Shown here in pieces: positions 9,478-18,141 of a DNA stretch of 64,000 bases. Source of the stretch: CADEDH01 sp050330635 (GTDB lineage: Bacteria; Actinomycetota; Acidimicrobiia; Acidimicrobiales; SZUA-35); NCBI GenBank assembly GCA_050330635.1, contig JBHJNQ010000050.1:1-64000 (forward strand), written 5' to 3'. A program made the position numbers and the translations under genes. Below the pieces are notes generated by a model, which was not told the DNA's origin, searched no databases, and saw only the letters and a list, made by a program, of their open reading frames with translations. Within the stretch, counting starts at the first letter, position 1. Each line of letters starts with the position of its first letter.

Positions 9478-10458
9478 TCAGTTCTGGTTCTTGCCGTCGA
9501 AGATGCGGCTGACGGAGGTGTCCTCGAACACGGCCCGTATGGCGTCGGCCAGGATCGTCGACACGGTCAGGACCTCGAGCTTGTCGAGCTCCTTGTCGGG
9601 GCCGATGGGGAGGGTGTCGGTGACGATGACCCGGTCGAGCATGGAGTTCTTCAACCGGTCGATGGCAGGCCCGCTGAACACACCGTGGGTGGCGGCGGCG
9701 ATGACCGAGGTGGCGCCACGGTCGACGAGCAGTTCCGCCGCCTGACAGATCGTTCCGGCGGTGTCGATCATGTCGTCGATGAGGACGCACTGGCGACCGT
9801 CGACCTCGCCCACCACGTCCTTGGCCTCGACCGCGTTCTTCTTGCCGTAGTTGCGACGCTTGTGCACGATGGCCAGATCGGCGTCGAGCTGCTGGGAGTA
9901 GCGCTCCGCCACCTTCACCCGACCGGCGTCGGGTGACACTACGACGAGGTCGGAACCGAGGCTGCGGAGATGGTCGACGAGCACCGGCATGGCCGTGAGG
10001 TGGTCGACCGGGCCGTTGAAGAAACCCTGGATCTGACCGCTGTGGAGGTCGATGGACAGCAACCGGGACGCACCGGCCACCTTGAACAGATCGGCCACCA
10101 GGCGGGCCGTGATGGGCTCCCGGCCTTCCGACTTGCGGTCCTGACGCCCGTAACCGTAGAAGGGCATGACCGCCGTGATCCGCTTGGCCGCGGCGCGGCG
10201 GGCGGCGTCGACCATGATGAGGTGCTCCATGATGGCGTCGTTGACCGACCGGCCATCGAGGTCACCGTGGCTCTGGAAGATGAAGACGTCGGAACCCCGG
10301 ATCGACTCGGAGAACCGGCAGTGGGTCTCGCCGCTGGCGAACTGGCTGACGTTGGCGTCGGTGACCGTGATGCCCAGGTTCTTGGCCACGAGATCGGCCA
10401 GCTCGGCGTTGTGCCGCCCGGAGAACAGGTGGAGCGTCTTGGTCGTCACTACTTCCAC
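9478..10458 (-). CDS. prs: Ribose-phosphate pyrophosphokinase (PRPP synthetase)
   Basis: Prs makes PRPP from ribose 5-phosphate and ATP for purine, pyrimidine, His, Trp and NAD synthesis. The 326-residue length is normal. Visible motifs are FSGRHN, the Mg-binding SIDLHSGQIQGFF region, SPDAGRVKVAERY, and the PRPP-binding loop DDMIDTAGTI. The catalytic flexible loop holds KRRNYG. The GTG start at 10458 is preceded by a GAGGGAG ribosome binding site with 7-nt spacing. It follows glmU by 81 nt on the same strand, the classical glmU-prs pair of Gram-positive bacteria. Confidence 0.97.
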   Translation of the reverse strand: MEVVTTKTLHLFSGRHNAELADLVAKNLGITVTDANVSQFASGETHCRFSESIRGSDVFIFQSHGDLDGRSVNDAIMEHLIMVDAARRAAAKRITAVMPFYGYGRQDRKSEGREPITARLVADLFKVAGASRLLSIDLHSGQIQGFFNGPVDHLTAMPVLVDHLRSLGSDLVVVSPDAGRVKVAERYSQQLDADLAIVHKRRNYGKKNAVEAKDVVGEVDGRQCVLIDDMIDTAGTICQAAELLVDRGATSVIAAATHGVFSGPAIDRLKNSMLDRVIVTDTLPIGPDKELDKLEVLTVSTILADAIRAVFEDTSVSRIFDGKNQN

Positions 10459-10539
10459 GTCACTACTCCCTCACCGGTGGGCGCCCTACCAGCCGATCCG
10501 GCATCGCCCGGATCGGTGGTGGGGCCAGCATAGATGACT

Positions 10540-11637
10540 TCACTCGGTGTGGGTCCCGGCGTAGAACGGCCCGGTCGTGGTGTGGGCCGGTAGCTCGCTG
10601 CCCGGGTGCAGGACGGCGAAGGGCCCGACGGTGCAGTCGTCGCCGATCACGGCCAGCCGGGCCGTCGCCTTCTCGATCCTGACCCCCAGCCCGACCTGGC
10701 AGCGGTCGAGCCGGACATCGGGTCCGAGCTCGCAGCCGTCCCCGATCGTCGTCGAGCCCTGGAGGATCGTGCCGGGGAAGATGGTGACGTCGGTCCCGAG
10801 GCTGACCGTGGCGTCGATGTAGGTCCGTTCGGGGTCGACCATCGTCACCCCCATGGCCAGCCAGTGACGGTTGGTCCGCCGCCGCAGCTCGGCCTCGGCC
10901 CAGGCCAGCTGGAGCCGGTCGTCGACCGGTACCAGATCGTCGACCGTGTCGACGACGACGGCGGCGCACGAGTGGCCCGAGTCGGCGATGACCTCGACCA
11001 CGTCGGACAGAAGCAGCTCTCCCGCTGCGTTCTCCGGCCGGGTCCGACGGATGGCGGGGGCGAGCAGGCCCCGGCGGACGCAGTAGACGCCGGAGGCGTA
11101 CTCCGGCTGCCCGTCCAGGTCGTGGAGCAGGGGGTCGAGGTCGGCCTCGGCCACCACCGCGCTCACCGCCCCGTGCCGGTTGCGGATCACCCGGCCGAAG
11201 CCGGGCATCTCCTCCCGAACGGCGAGCACGGTGCAGGCGGCGCCGCTGCCGGCGTGGGTCGTCAGCAACTGCTCCAGCACGTCGGGCCGCAGGAGCGGGA
11301 GGTCGGCAGGGACGATGAGGAGGTCTTCCTCATCGTTGAAGTCGTCGAAGCCGCTCAGGCCGATGAGGACGGCATCCCCGGTGCCCCGGTCGAGCTTCTG
11401 CTCGACGAAGCGCAACGGGAAGCCCGGTGGGTCCTCGAGCAGGCGCTTGCTGACGCGCCCGCCTTCGACACCCGTGACGACCACCCCTTGGCGGATCCCG
11501 ACGGACGCCAGGGTGTCGAGGACGTAGGAGGCCATCGCCCGCCCGCACAGCAGGTGGATGGGCTTGGGTCGGGCCGAGCGCATCGGCGCCCCGGTTCCGG
11601 TGGCCACAACCAGCCCTGAGATCGATCGCGTGATCAT
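10540..11637 (-). CDS. glmU: Reduced GlmU-like nucleotidyltransferase
   Basis: By synteny (directly upstream of prs) and similarity this is the glmU locus. GlmU normally makes UDP-GlcNAc through an N-terminal uridyltransferase and a C-terminal left-handed beta-helix acetyltransferase. At 365 residues it is about 90-110 shorter than usual. The N-terminal loop reads VVATGTGAPM instead of LAAGxGTRM: Lys25 is kept, but the position of E. coli Arg18 is Pro18. The beta-helix (about 255-365) ends soon after the TVGPFAVLHPG turn, so the region carrying Lys351, His363 and Asn377 of E. coli is absent. It may be a uridyltransferase only, a repurposed nucleotidyltransferase, or inactive. AAAGGA lies 5 nt before the ATG. 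Confidence 0.75.
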   Translation of the reverse strand: MITRSISGLVVATGTGAPMRSARPKPIHLLCGRAMASYVLDTLASVGIRQGVVVTGVEGGRVSKRLLEDPPGFPLRFVEQKLDRGTGDAVLIGLSGFDDFNDEEDLLIVPADLPLLRPDVLEQLLTTHAGSGAACTVLAVREEMPGFGRVIRNRHGAVSAVVAEADLDPLLHDLDGQPEYASGVYCVRRGLLAPAIRRTRPENAAGELLLSDVVEVIADSGHSCAAVVVDTVDDLVPVDDRLQLAWAEAELRRRTNRHWLAMGVTMVDPERTYIDATVSLGTDVTIFPGTILQGSTTIGDGCELGPDVRLDRCQVGLGVRIEKATARLAVIGDDCTVGPFAVLHPGSELPAHTTTGPFYAGTHTE

Positions 11638-11647
11638 GAGATCCTTT

Positions 11648-11663
11648 GTAGTAGATCTTGTCC
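11648..11663. promoter_or_regulatory. NrdR-box-like palindrome upstream of glmU
   Basis: This 16-bp site centred on AGATCT, 10 nt before the glmU start, matches the distal NrdR box of nrdJ at 12 of 16 positions. It is single, and NrdR normally needs a pair, so function is doubtful. Confidence 0.2.
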
Positions 11664-11751
11664 GCTACCTGGCTTCAGCCTCGCCCCCACACCACCCGAT
11701 TGCCAAACCGTCATCCGTCACACCAGGTCGGGCGCACCGGGGGCGGCACCG

Positions 11752-11795
11752 AAAAACCACGAAGGCCGGCGACCCCGAGGGGGAGCCGACCTTCG
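11752..11795 (-). terminator. Intrinsic terminator of tRNA-Gln
   Basis: On the minus strand an 11-bp stem with one mismatch (arms 11785-11795 and 11760-11770, 14-nt loop) is followed within a few bases by five T residues (11752-11756). It ends tRNA transcription about 75 nt past the gene and separates it from glmU. It is the only candidate in the window with a clear T-run. Confidence 0.75.
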
Positions 11796-11871
11796 CAGTA
11801 TCGGGGGAGATGGTCCTCGATCGGTCGACGCTGATCGGAGTTGAGACATCGGGATGGAAGATCCCGGCGGG

Positions 11872-11944
11872 TTCGCGGGGCAGGGCTCGAACCTGCAACC
11901 CCCAGATTCAAAGTCTGGTGTTCTGCCAGTTGAACTACCCGCGA
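11872..11944 (-). tRNA. tRNA-Gln (anticodon UUG)
   Basis: A full cloverleaf can be drawn: a perfect 7-bp acceptor stem (TCGCGGG with CCCGCGA), a 4-bp D stem (GTTC with GAAC), a 5-bp anticodon stem CCAGA/TCTGG with loop CTTTGAA giving anticodon TTG, a 5-nt variable region, and a 5-bp T stem with TTCGAGC loop. The discriminator base is A. CCA is not encoded. The gene is 73 nt long and reads the Gln codon CAA. Confidence 0.95.
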
Positions 11945-11956
11945 GCGGGCACCCAA

Positions 11957-11962
11957 AGGCTA
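11957..11962 (-). promoter_or_regulatory. -10 element of tRNA-Gln
   Basis: TAGCCT on the minus strand ends 12 nt before the mature 5' end, placing transcription start about 5 nt upstream of the tRNA. No clear -35 was found. Confidence 0.5.
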
Positions 11963-12030
11963 TCGGCCCGGAGCCCGGGGCCGGCGGGAATCCGAGCTCG
12001 GGAGCCGGTGGCGAATCCGCCGGGGCCGGC

Positions 12031-12036
12031 TAGTCT
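12031..12036 (+). promoter_or_regulatory. -10 element of the bS22 gene
   Basis: TAGTCT lies 10 nt before the ATG of the bS22 gene, so its mRNA would have almost no 5' leader. There is no ribosome binding site. Confidence 0.5.
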
Positions 12037-12046
12037 GCCAAACCTC

Positions 12047-12145
12047 ATGGGATCGCTCATCAAGAAGCGCCGTAAGCGCATGCGCAAGAAGAAGCACCGC
12101 AAGCTGCTCAAGCGCACGCGCGTCCAGCGCCGCAACAAGAAGTAG
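12047..12145 (+). CDS. Small ribosomal subunit protein bS22
   Basis: This 32-residue, extremely basic peptide (MGSLIKKRRKRM at the start, HRKLLKRTRVQRR near the end) closely matches the actinobacterial protein seen in mycobacterial 30S structures and named bS22, also annotated as an AURKAIP1/COX24-domain protein. It binds rRNA in the small subunit. It is monocistronic between tRNA-Gln and ispE, with a -10 hexamer just upstream and no Shine-Dalgarno. At this size it is easily missed by automatic annotation. Confidence 0.93.
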   Translation: MGSLIKKRRKRMRKKKHRKLLKRTRVQRRNKK

Positions 12146-12147
12146 AC

Positions 12148-12167
12148 GGCCCCCGTCGCACGGGGCC
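12148..12167. terminator. Hairpin after the bS22 gene
   Basis: A 6-bp GC stem with an 8-nt loop starts 2 nt after the bS22 stop codon, between convergent genes. No T-run. Weak terminator candidate. Confidence 0.35.
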
Positions 12168-12271
12168 GGTCGCACCGCCACCGGTCGCCGACCCGTGGGC
12201 GGTTCCCTCGTCGACCCTGCGGGGTCGCAGTGACCTCGGCGGGGTCGCAAGCGCCTGCGGGCCAGGGTCGC

Positions 12272-13027
12272 TCAGCGGTGACCGTCACCCCAGCCGGCGG
12301 GGACCGCATGGGCCACGAGGCGTCCGTCGCCGGGATGGCTGCCGTGGACGAACCAGGTGGAGCCACTGCCGGCGAGATGCGGCCGCTGCCCCGTGTCGTC
12401 CGCCAGCCGGTCGCGCCACGTCCGCAGCTCGGGCGCCACCTCGAGGGCGGCGAGCTCCAGGTCGTTGCCGCCGGGTCCGGCCGGGCCGCCCAGCCGGTCC
12501 CAGGCCTCGAACACCCGCCGGGTCGAGCAGGCGATGGGGGGGAAGACGAGCGTCACCGTGCACGCCTCGAAGGGCAGGGGTTCGATCGACTCGCCGGTTC
12601 CGGTGACCCGGGCCCGTCCCCCCACCAGGCAGAAGGCGACGTCGGACCCGAGCCTCACGGCCCGGACGGGATCGGTGACACCGGCCCAGCGCAGGACGGC
12701 GGCGGCGTCGGCCGAGCCACCGCCGAGCCCGGCCTCGGTCGGAATGCGCTTCGTCAGCCTGACCCTGGCCGTGCGACGTACGTCGTCCAGGGCCCGCAAC
12801 ACGAGGTTGTCCGGCCCGGTAGGCACCCCGGCGGCACGGCCGGCCACCACCAGGATCGAGGCGGGGGCCGGGGTGATCTCCAGCTCGTCGCAAAGATCGA
12901 GGGTGACCATCTCGGCGTCGATGCCGTGGTAGCCGTTGGCCTGGGTGTTCGAGATCCGCAGCGTCAGGGTCAGCTTGGCCGGGGCCCGGACGACGACCGG
13001 GCGGAGAGGCTCGTTCACGGCCGTCAC
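12272..13027 (-). CDS. ispE: 4-diphosphocytidyl-2-C-methyl-D-erythritol kinase
   Basis: IspE phosphorylates CDP-ME in the non-mevalonate (MEP) route to isoprenoids. The 251 residues are at the short end of the family (about 280-310). GHMP-kinase motifs are present: the N-terminal RAPAKLTLTLRI, the ATP-binding P-x3-GLGGGSADAAA (near residue 95), a GSDVAFCL segment and the C-terminal LAGSGSTWF. The GTG start overlaps the rsmA stop as GTGA. The order tatD-rsmA-ispE is common in Actinobacteria, usually with metG upstream, which is not present here. Confidence 0.93.
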   Translation of the reverse strand: MTAVNEPLRPVVVRAPAKLTLTLRISNTQANGYHGIDAEMVTLDLCDELEITPAPASILVVAGRAAGVPTGPDNLVLRALDDVRRTARVRLTKRIPTEAGLGGGSADAAAVLRWAGVTDPVRAVRLGSDVAFCLVGGRARVTGTGESIEPLPFEACTVTLVFPPIACSTRRVFEAWDRLGGPAGPGGNDLELAALEVAPELRTWRDRLADDTGQRPHLAGSGSTWFVHGSHPGDGRLVAHAVPAGWGDGHR

Positions 13028-13914
13028 CCTAGTGGGCAGCGTCGGGGATCAGGGCCGGGATCAGGGCCCGGGTCGGGGTGGGCGGCGAGGGTGAGGGCAC
13101 TCCAGGCGAGGAGGTCGAGGTCCTCGGCCCGGGCCGTCGGGTCGACCCCGGCCCGGGCGATGGCGTCGGCGTCGAGGAAGGCCGCGAGCGAGCGGCGCAC
13201 CATCTTGCGGCGCTGGCCGAATCCGGCCCTGACGACGGGGGCGAGCTCGTCGAAGGGGGCGTCGACGGGGGGCCCGTCGTGGCGCACCAGCTCGACCAAC
13301 ACCGATTCGACGTTCGGTCGGGGTAGGAACAGCTGGGCCGGGACCCGACCGGCGATGCGGCTCCGGGCCCAGTAGGCGGCCAACACGGAGGGGATGCCGT
13401 AGGTACGGGAACCGGGGCCGGCCACGAGACGCTCCCCCGCCTCCCGTTGCACCATGACGAGCCAGCGGACGAATCGGGGCTCAGCGGCCAGGAGGTCGAG
13501 GACCAGCGGGGTGGCGATGTTGTACGGCAGGTTGGCCACGACCGTCCACGAGCCGGGTTCGAGGTGGTCGCCCCAGTCGACATGGCGGGCGTCGGCGTGG
13601 ACGATCTTCACGTCGAGGTCCTCGACCGTCTCCGCCAGCGCCGGCAGGAGGTAGCGGTCGACCTCGACGGCCACGACCCGGGCTCCGGCCTCCACCAGCC
13701 CCACGGTGAGCGAGCCGAGCCCGGGACCGATCTCCACCACCCGGGTCCCGGGCCCGACCCCGGCCAGCCGCACGATCCTGTCGACCGTGCCGGGGTCGCA
13801 CAGGAAGTTCTGGCCGAGGGCTCGGCTGGGGCTGAGGCCGTGACGGTCGAGCAGCTCGACCACCCGCGTCCGGGTGAGATGACGACGACCGCCCATCGGC
13901 GCCCCGGGCCCCAT
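13024..13914 (-). CDS. rsmA: 16S rRNA (A1518/A1519-N6)-dimethyltransferase
   Basis: RsmA (KsgA) dimethylates two adjacent adenines in the 3' hairpin of 16S rRNA, a late 30S assembly step. The 296-residue protein has the substrate-side RALGQNFL motif, SAM motif I VEIGPGLGSLT, an acidic motif II residue (VEVDRYL) and the catalytic NLPYN. The C-terminal helical domain follows, then a Pro/Asp/Gly-rich tail. Two ATGs are possible: 13914 has GAGG at 5-nt spacing and was chosen; 13896 has no binding site and would give the more family-like N terminus. The gene starts 7 nt after the tatD stop. Confidence 0.94.
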   Translation of the reverse strand: MGPGAPMGGRRHLTRTRVVELLDRHGLSPSRALGQNFLCDPGTVDRIVRLAGVGPGTRVVEIGPGLGSLTVGLVEAGARVVAVEVDRYLLPALAETVEDLDVKIVHADARHVDWGDHLEPGSWTVVANLPYNIATPLVLDLLAAEPRFVRWLVMVQREAGERLVAGPGSRTYGIPSVLAAYWARSRIAGRVPAQLFLPRPNVESVLVELVRHDGPPVDAPFDELAPVVRAGFGQRRKMVRRSLAAFLDADAIARAGVDPTARAEDLDLLAWSALTLAAHPDPGPDPGPDPRRCPLG

Positions 13915-13921
13915 CGGCGCC

Positions 13922-14674
13922 TCAGTCCGCCGGCAGATCGAACAGGGTGAGGGCGTTGGCCGTGGTGCGGCGGGCCAGCTCCTCGGCGTCGACGACCAGG
14001 AGGTCGGCGAGGAAGGCCCCGACGACGGCCACGTTGGCCGGGCGGTTCGACGTGCCCCGGAGGGGTACGGGGGCCAGGTAGGGGGAGTCGGTCTCGACCA
14101 GGAGCCGGTGGAGCGGTACGCGCCGGGCCGCCTGGCGGACGTCGGCGGCGGACGGGAAGGTGACGATGCCGCTGAACGACACCGAGGCCCCCCGGGCGAC
14201 GCAGGCGTCGGCCTCGTCCGGGCCACCGGTGAAGCAGTGGAAGACCGTACGGGCCGGGGTGCCGGCCCGGTCGAGGATGGCGAACGTGTCGTCCCACGCC
14301 TCCCGGGTGTGTATGACCAGGGCGAGGTCGTGCTCGTTGGCGAGGGCGATCTGCCGTTCGAAGGCGTCGACCTGGAGGGGCCGGGGTGAATGGTCGTAGT
14401 GGTAGTCGAGCCCGCATTCGCCGACCGCCACCACGGCCGGGTGGTCGAGCAGTGGGGCGAGACCGTCGATCCCCTGGTCGGCGTCGTGGGGATGGAGGCC
14501 GGCGGTGGCCCACACCCCGTCGAAACCGGCGGCGATGTTGGCGGCGGCGGCCGAGTCGGCGACCGTGCAGCCGACGGTGAGGAGACGGGTGACGCCGGCG
14601 GCCCGGGCCGTCGCCACGACCTCCCCGGGATCGGCGTCGATCGTGGTCAGGTGGCAGTGATTGTCGAACCACAC
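13922..14674 (-). CDS. tatD: TatD family metal-dependent hydrolase (DNase)
   Basis: TatD proteins are two-metal TIM-barrel nucleases (3'-5' exonuclease or AP endonuclease in characterised members). The 250 residues carry the full ligand set: the H-x-H in DNHCHL, Glu in ECGLDYHYD, His in VIHTRE, His in HCFTGG and Asp in ETDSPYLAP. The GTG at 14674 has a GAGGAG ribosome binding site at 8-nt spacing, which decides against the longer open frame. It is the first gene of the tatD-rsmA-ispE operon. Confidence 0.92.
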   Translation of the reverse strand: MWFDNHCHLTTIDADPGEVVATARAAGVTRLLTVGCTVADSAAAANIAAGFDGVWATAGLHPHDADQGIDGLAPLLDHPAVVAVGECGLDYHYDHSPRPLQVDAFERQIALANEHDLALVIHTREAWDDTFAILDRAGTPARTVFHCFTGGPDEADACVARGASVSFSGIVTFPSAADVRQAARRVPLHRLLVETDSPYLAPVPLRGTSNRPANVAVVGAFLADLLVVDAEELARRTTANALTLFDLPAD

Positions 14675-14729
14675 GGCGTCGTCTCCTCGGCGGCGTTGCG
14701 CACCGATCCAGGGTAGGTGGACGGTCGGC

Positions 14730-15989
14730 TCACACCACCTGGCGCAACGACCGCGGTGAGCGCACCTCCGATCGGCCCGGTTCGACTTCGTCGGTGTCGT
14801 CCACGGCGCTGCCGTCCCCAGCGGGGGCCGGATCGGTGGCGGCAGATGCCGCCAGCTCGGACGGCCGGGAGTCACGCAGCGCCTCGAGCTTGTCGAGCTG
14901 GCGTTCGAACTGGCGGGTCCGGGGGCCGGCCAGCTCGTCGAACGCCTTCTGGGCCGACGTCAGACCCCGGCGCATCTTGTCGATCGGCTCGACCCACCGC
15001 TGCCACTGCTCCCGCAGGGCGGCCAGCGCCCCGAGGATCTCGTCGCTGCGCCGCTCGACCAGGAAGTTGTCGACGGCCTGGCGGACGACGGCCAACACGG
15101 CGAACAGCGTCGTCGGGGAGCAGAGGACGACCTTCGATGCGATGGCCAGATCGATGACGGAACCGTCGTGCTCGTGGAGGAAGCCGTAGACGCTCTCGTT
15201 CGGCACGAACAACAGCACGTAGTCGACCGTGGTCTCGGGGTCGACATAGCAGCGGTCGCCGATCTCCTTGATTCGCTGGCGGACGTCGCGTTGGAACTGA
15301 CGAGCCAGGACCGGACGGGCGCCCTCGTCGGCCTCGAGCCACCGGAGATAGTTGTCGAGCGGAAACTTGACGTCCATGTGGACGACGTGACCCCGCGGCA
15401 GGGGGAACGTGTAGTCGGGGATGCGCCCCGAGGCCAGCTTCGTCTGCTTGGTGTAGTTGATTCCCTCGGCGAATCCGGCGGCCCGCAACACGTCTTCGGC
15501 CATCCGCTCGCCCCACTGGCCGCGGGCCTTGGGCGACGCCAGCGCCCGCTCGAGGGACCGGGTGGAGTCGGCGAGGTTGGCCGTGACCCGGAAGGCCTGC
15601 TCGAGGCCCGACGCGATCTGCCCGGTCTGGGCCGCCCCCTCCTTCTGCAGGTCGTTGACCAGCGACGCCACTCGGGCCAGCTCGTGGTGCACCCCTTCGA
15701 CCTGGCGGGCAACGAGGTGCCGTTCCTGGTCGATGACCGCCCTGCCGGCCTCGAGCTGGTCGCCCAGCTTCGACGAGGCGACGGTCAGCACCGTGTCGAG
15801 GGCGGCCCGCATCGTCTCCGAACGCTCGTGGCGCACGGCGTCGAGGGCGAGGTCGACCGTGGTGGCGAGGTCGGCCCGGAGGCGGTCCTCGTCGAGGGCG
15901 AGCGACCGGCGGCCGGCGAGCCAGCCGAAGGCGAATCCGAGACTCGTGGTCAGCAGGAGGAGGAGGGCGAGAACCAGGACGGATGTCAT
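14730..15989 (-). CDS. rmuC: DNA recombination protein RmuC
   Basis: RmuC limits inversion rearrangements at short inverted repeats; its C-terminal part has a restriction-endonuclease-like fold. This 419-residue protein has one N-terminal membrane helix (about 4-26), a coiled-coil region (about 30-150), then the conserved domain with GQWGERMAEDVLRAAGF, HMDVKFPLDNY, VDYVLLFVPNE and SPTTLFAVL. A charged tail of about 40 residues follows. TAGGGT lies 7 nt before the ATG, so the message is probably leaderless. It is monocistronic. Confidence 0.92.
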   Translation of the reverse strand: MTSVLVLALLLLLTTSLGFAFGWLAGRRSLALDEDRLRADLATTVDLALDAVRHERSETMRAALDTVLTVASSKLGDQLEAGRAVIDQERHLVARQVEGVHHELARVASLVNDLQKEGAAQTGQIASGLEQAFRVTANLADSTRSLERALASPKARGQWGERMAEDVLRAAGFAEGINYTKQTKLASGRIPDYTFPLPRGHVVHMDVKFPLDNYLRWLEADEGARPVLARQFQRDVRQRIKEIGDRCYVDPETTVDYVLLFVPNESVYGFLHEHDGSVIDLAIASKVVLCSPTTLFAVLAVVRQAVDNFLVERRSDEILGALAALREQWQRWVEPIDKMRRGLTSAQKAFDELAGPRTRQFERQLDKLEALRDSRPSELAASAATDPAPAGDGSAVDDTDEVEPGRSEVRSPRSLRQVV

Positions 15990-15996
15990 TGGCCCG

Positions 15997-16002
15997 ACCC
16001 TA
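15997..16002 (-). promoter_or_regulatory. -10 element of rmuC
   Basis: TAGGGT on the minus strand, 7 nt before the start codon. A TGTCACA motif follows further upstream at 16011-16019. Confidence 0.5.
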
Positions 16003-16046
16003 TGGGCGGGGTGTGACAGTCATGATGGGATCACCGCCGGGTCCAC

Positions 16047-16074
16047 GGGGGAGCGGGCCGGCGCCCACTCCCCC
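16047..16074 (-). terminator. Terminator hairpin of the DUF937/OmpA gene
   Basis: An imperfect inverted repeat (7-bp outer stem, one mismatch, 4-bp inner stem, 4-nt loop) starts 10 nt past the stop codon of the DUF937/OmpA gene on the minus strand. There is no T-run. Confidence 0.5.
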
Positions 16075-16084
16075 GATGCCCGGA

Positions 16085-17914
<1,830 letters not shown>

Positions 17915-17992
17915 GTTTCCGCCAACCTTTCCTGTTGAAACATCTCCCGAGACCATCTCGGGCCGCCCTGCCCCAGAGCGACGCGATCGCGG

Positions 17993-18021
17993 ACCATAAA
18001 ATCTCGGCGGCGTCCGTCCGA
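17993..18021 (-). promoter_or_regulatory. Candidate promoter of the DUF937/OmpA gene
   Basis: On the minus strand TCGGAC (18016-18021) and TATGGT (17993-17998) are spaced 17 nt apart, about 80 nt upstream of the chosen start. The -10 is good, the -35 weak. The rest of 17915-18141 shows no gene. Confidence 0.4.
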
Positions 18022-18141
18022 CCCGAGGCTGATCGAGCTTAGGGTGGCCGGAGGGGGCCTCCCACCCGCGGCGGAGCGACGGTCGAAGGGTCCCCCTCCA
18101 CCCCCAACCAGCGCCGTACTCACCCCTCCATGGAGGTGGCC

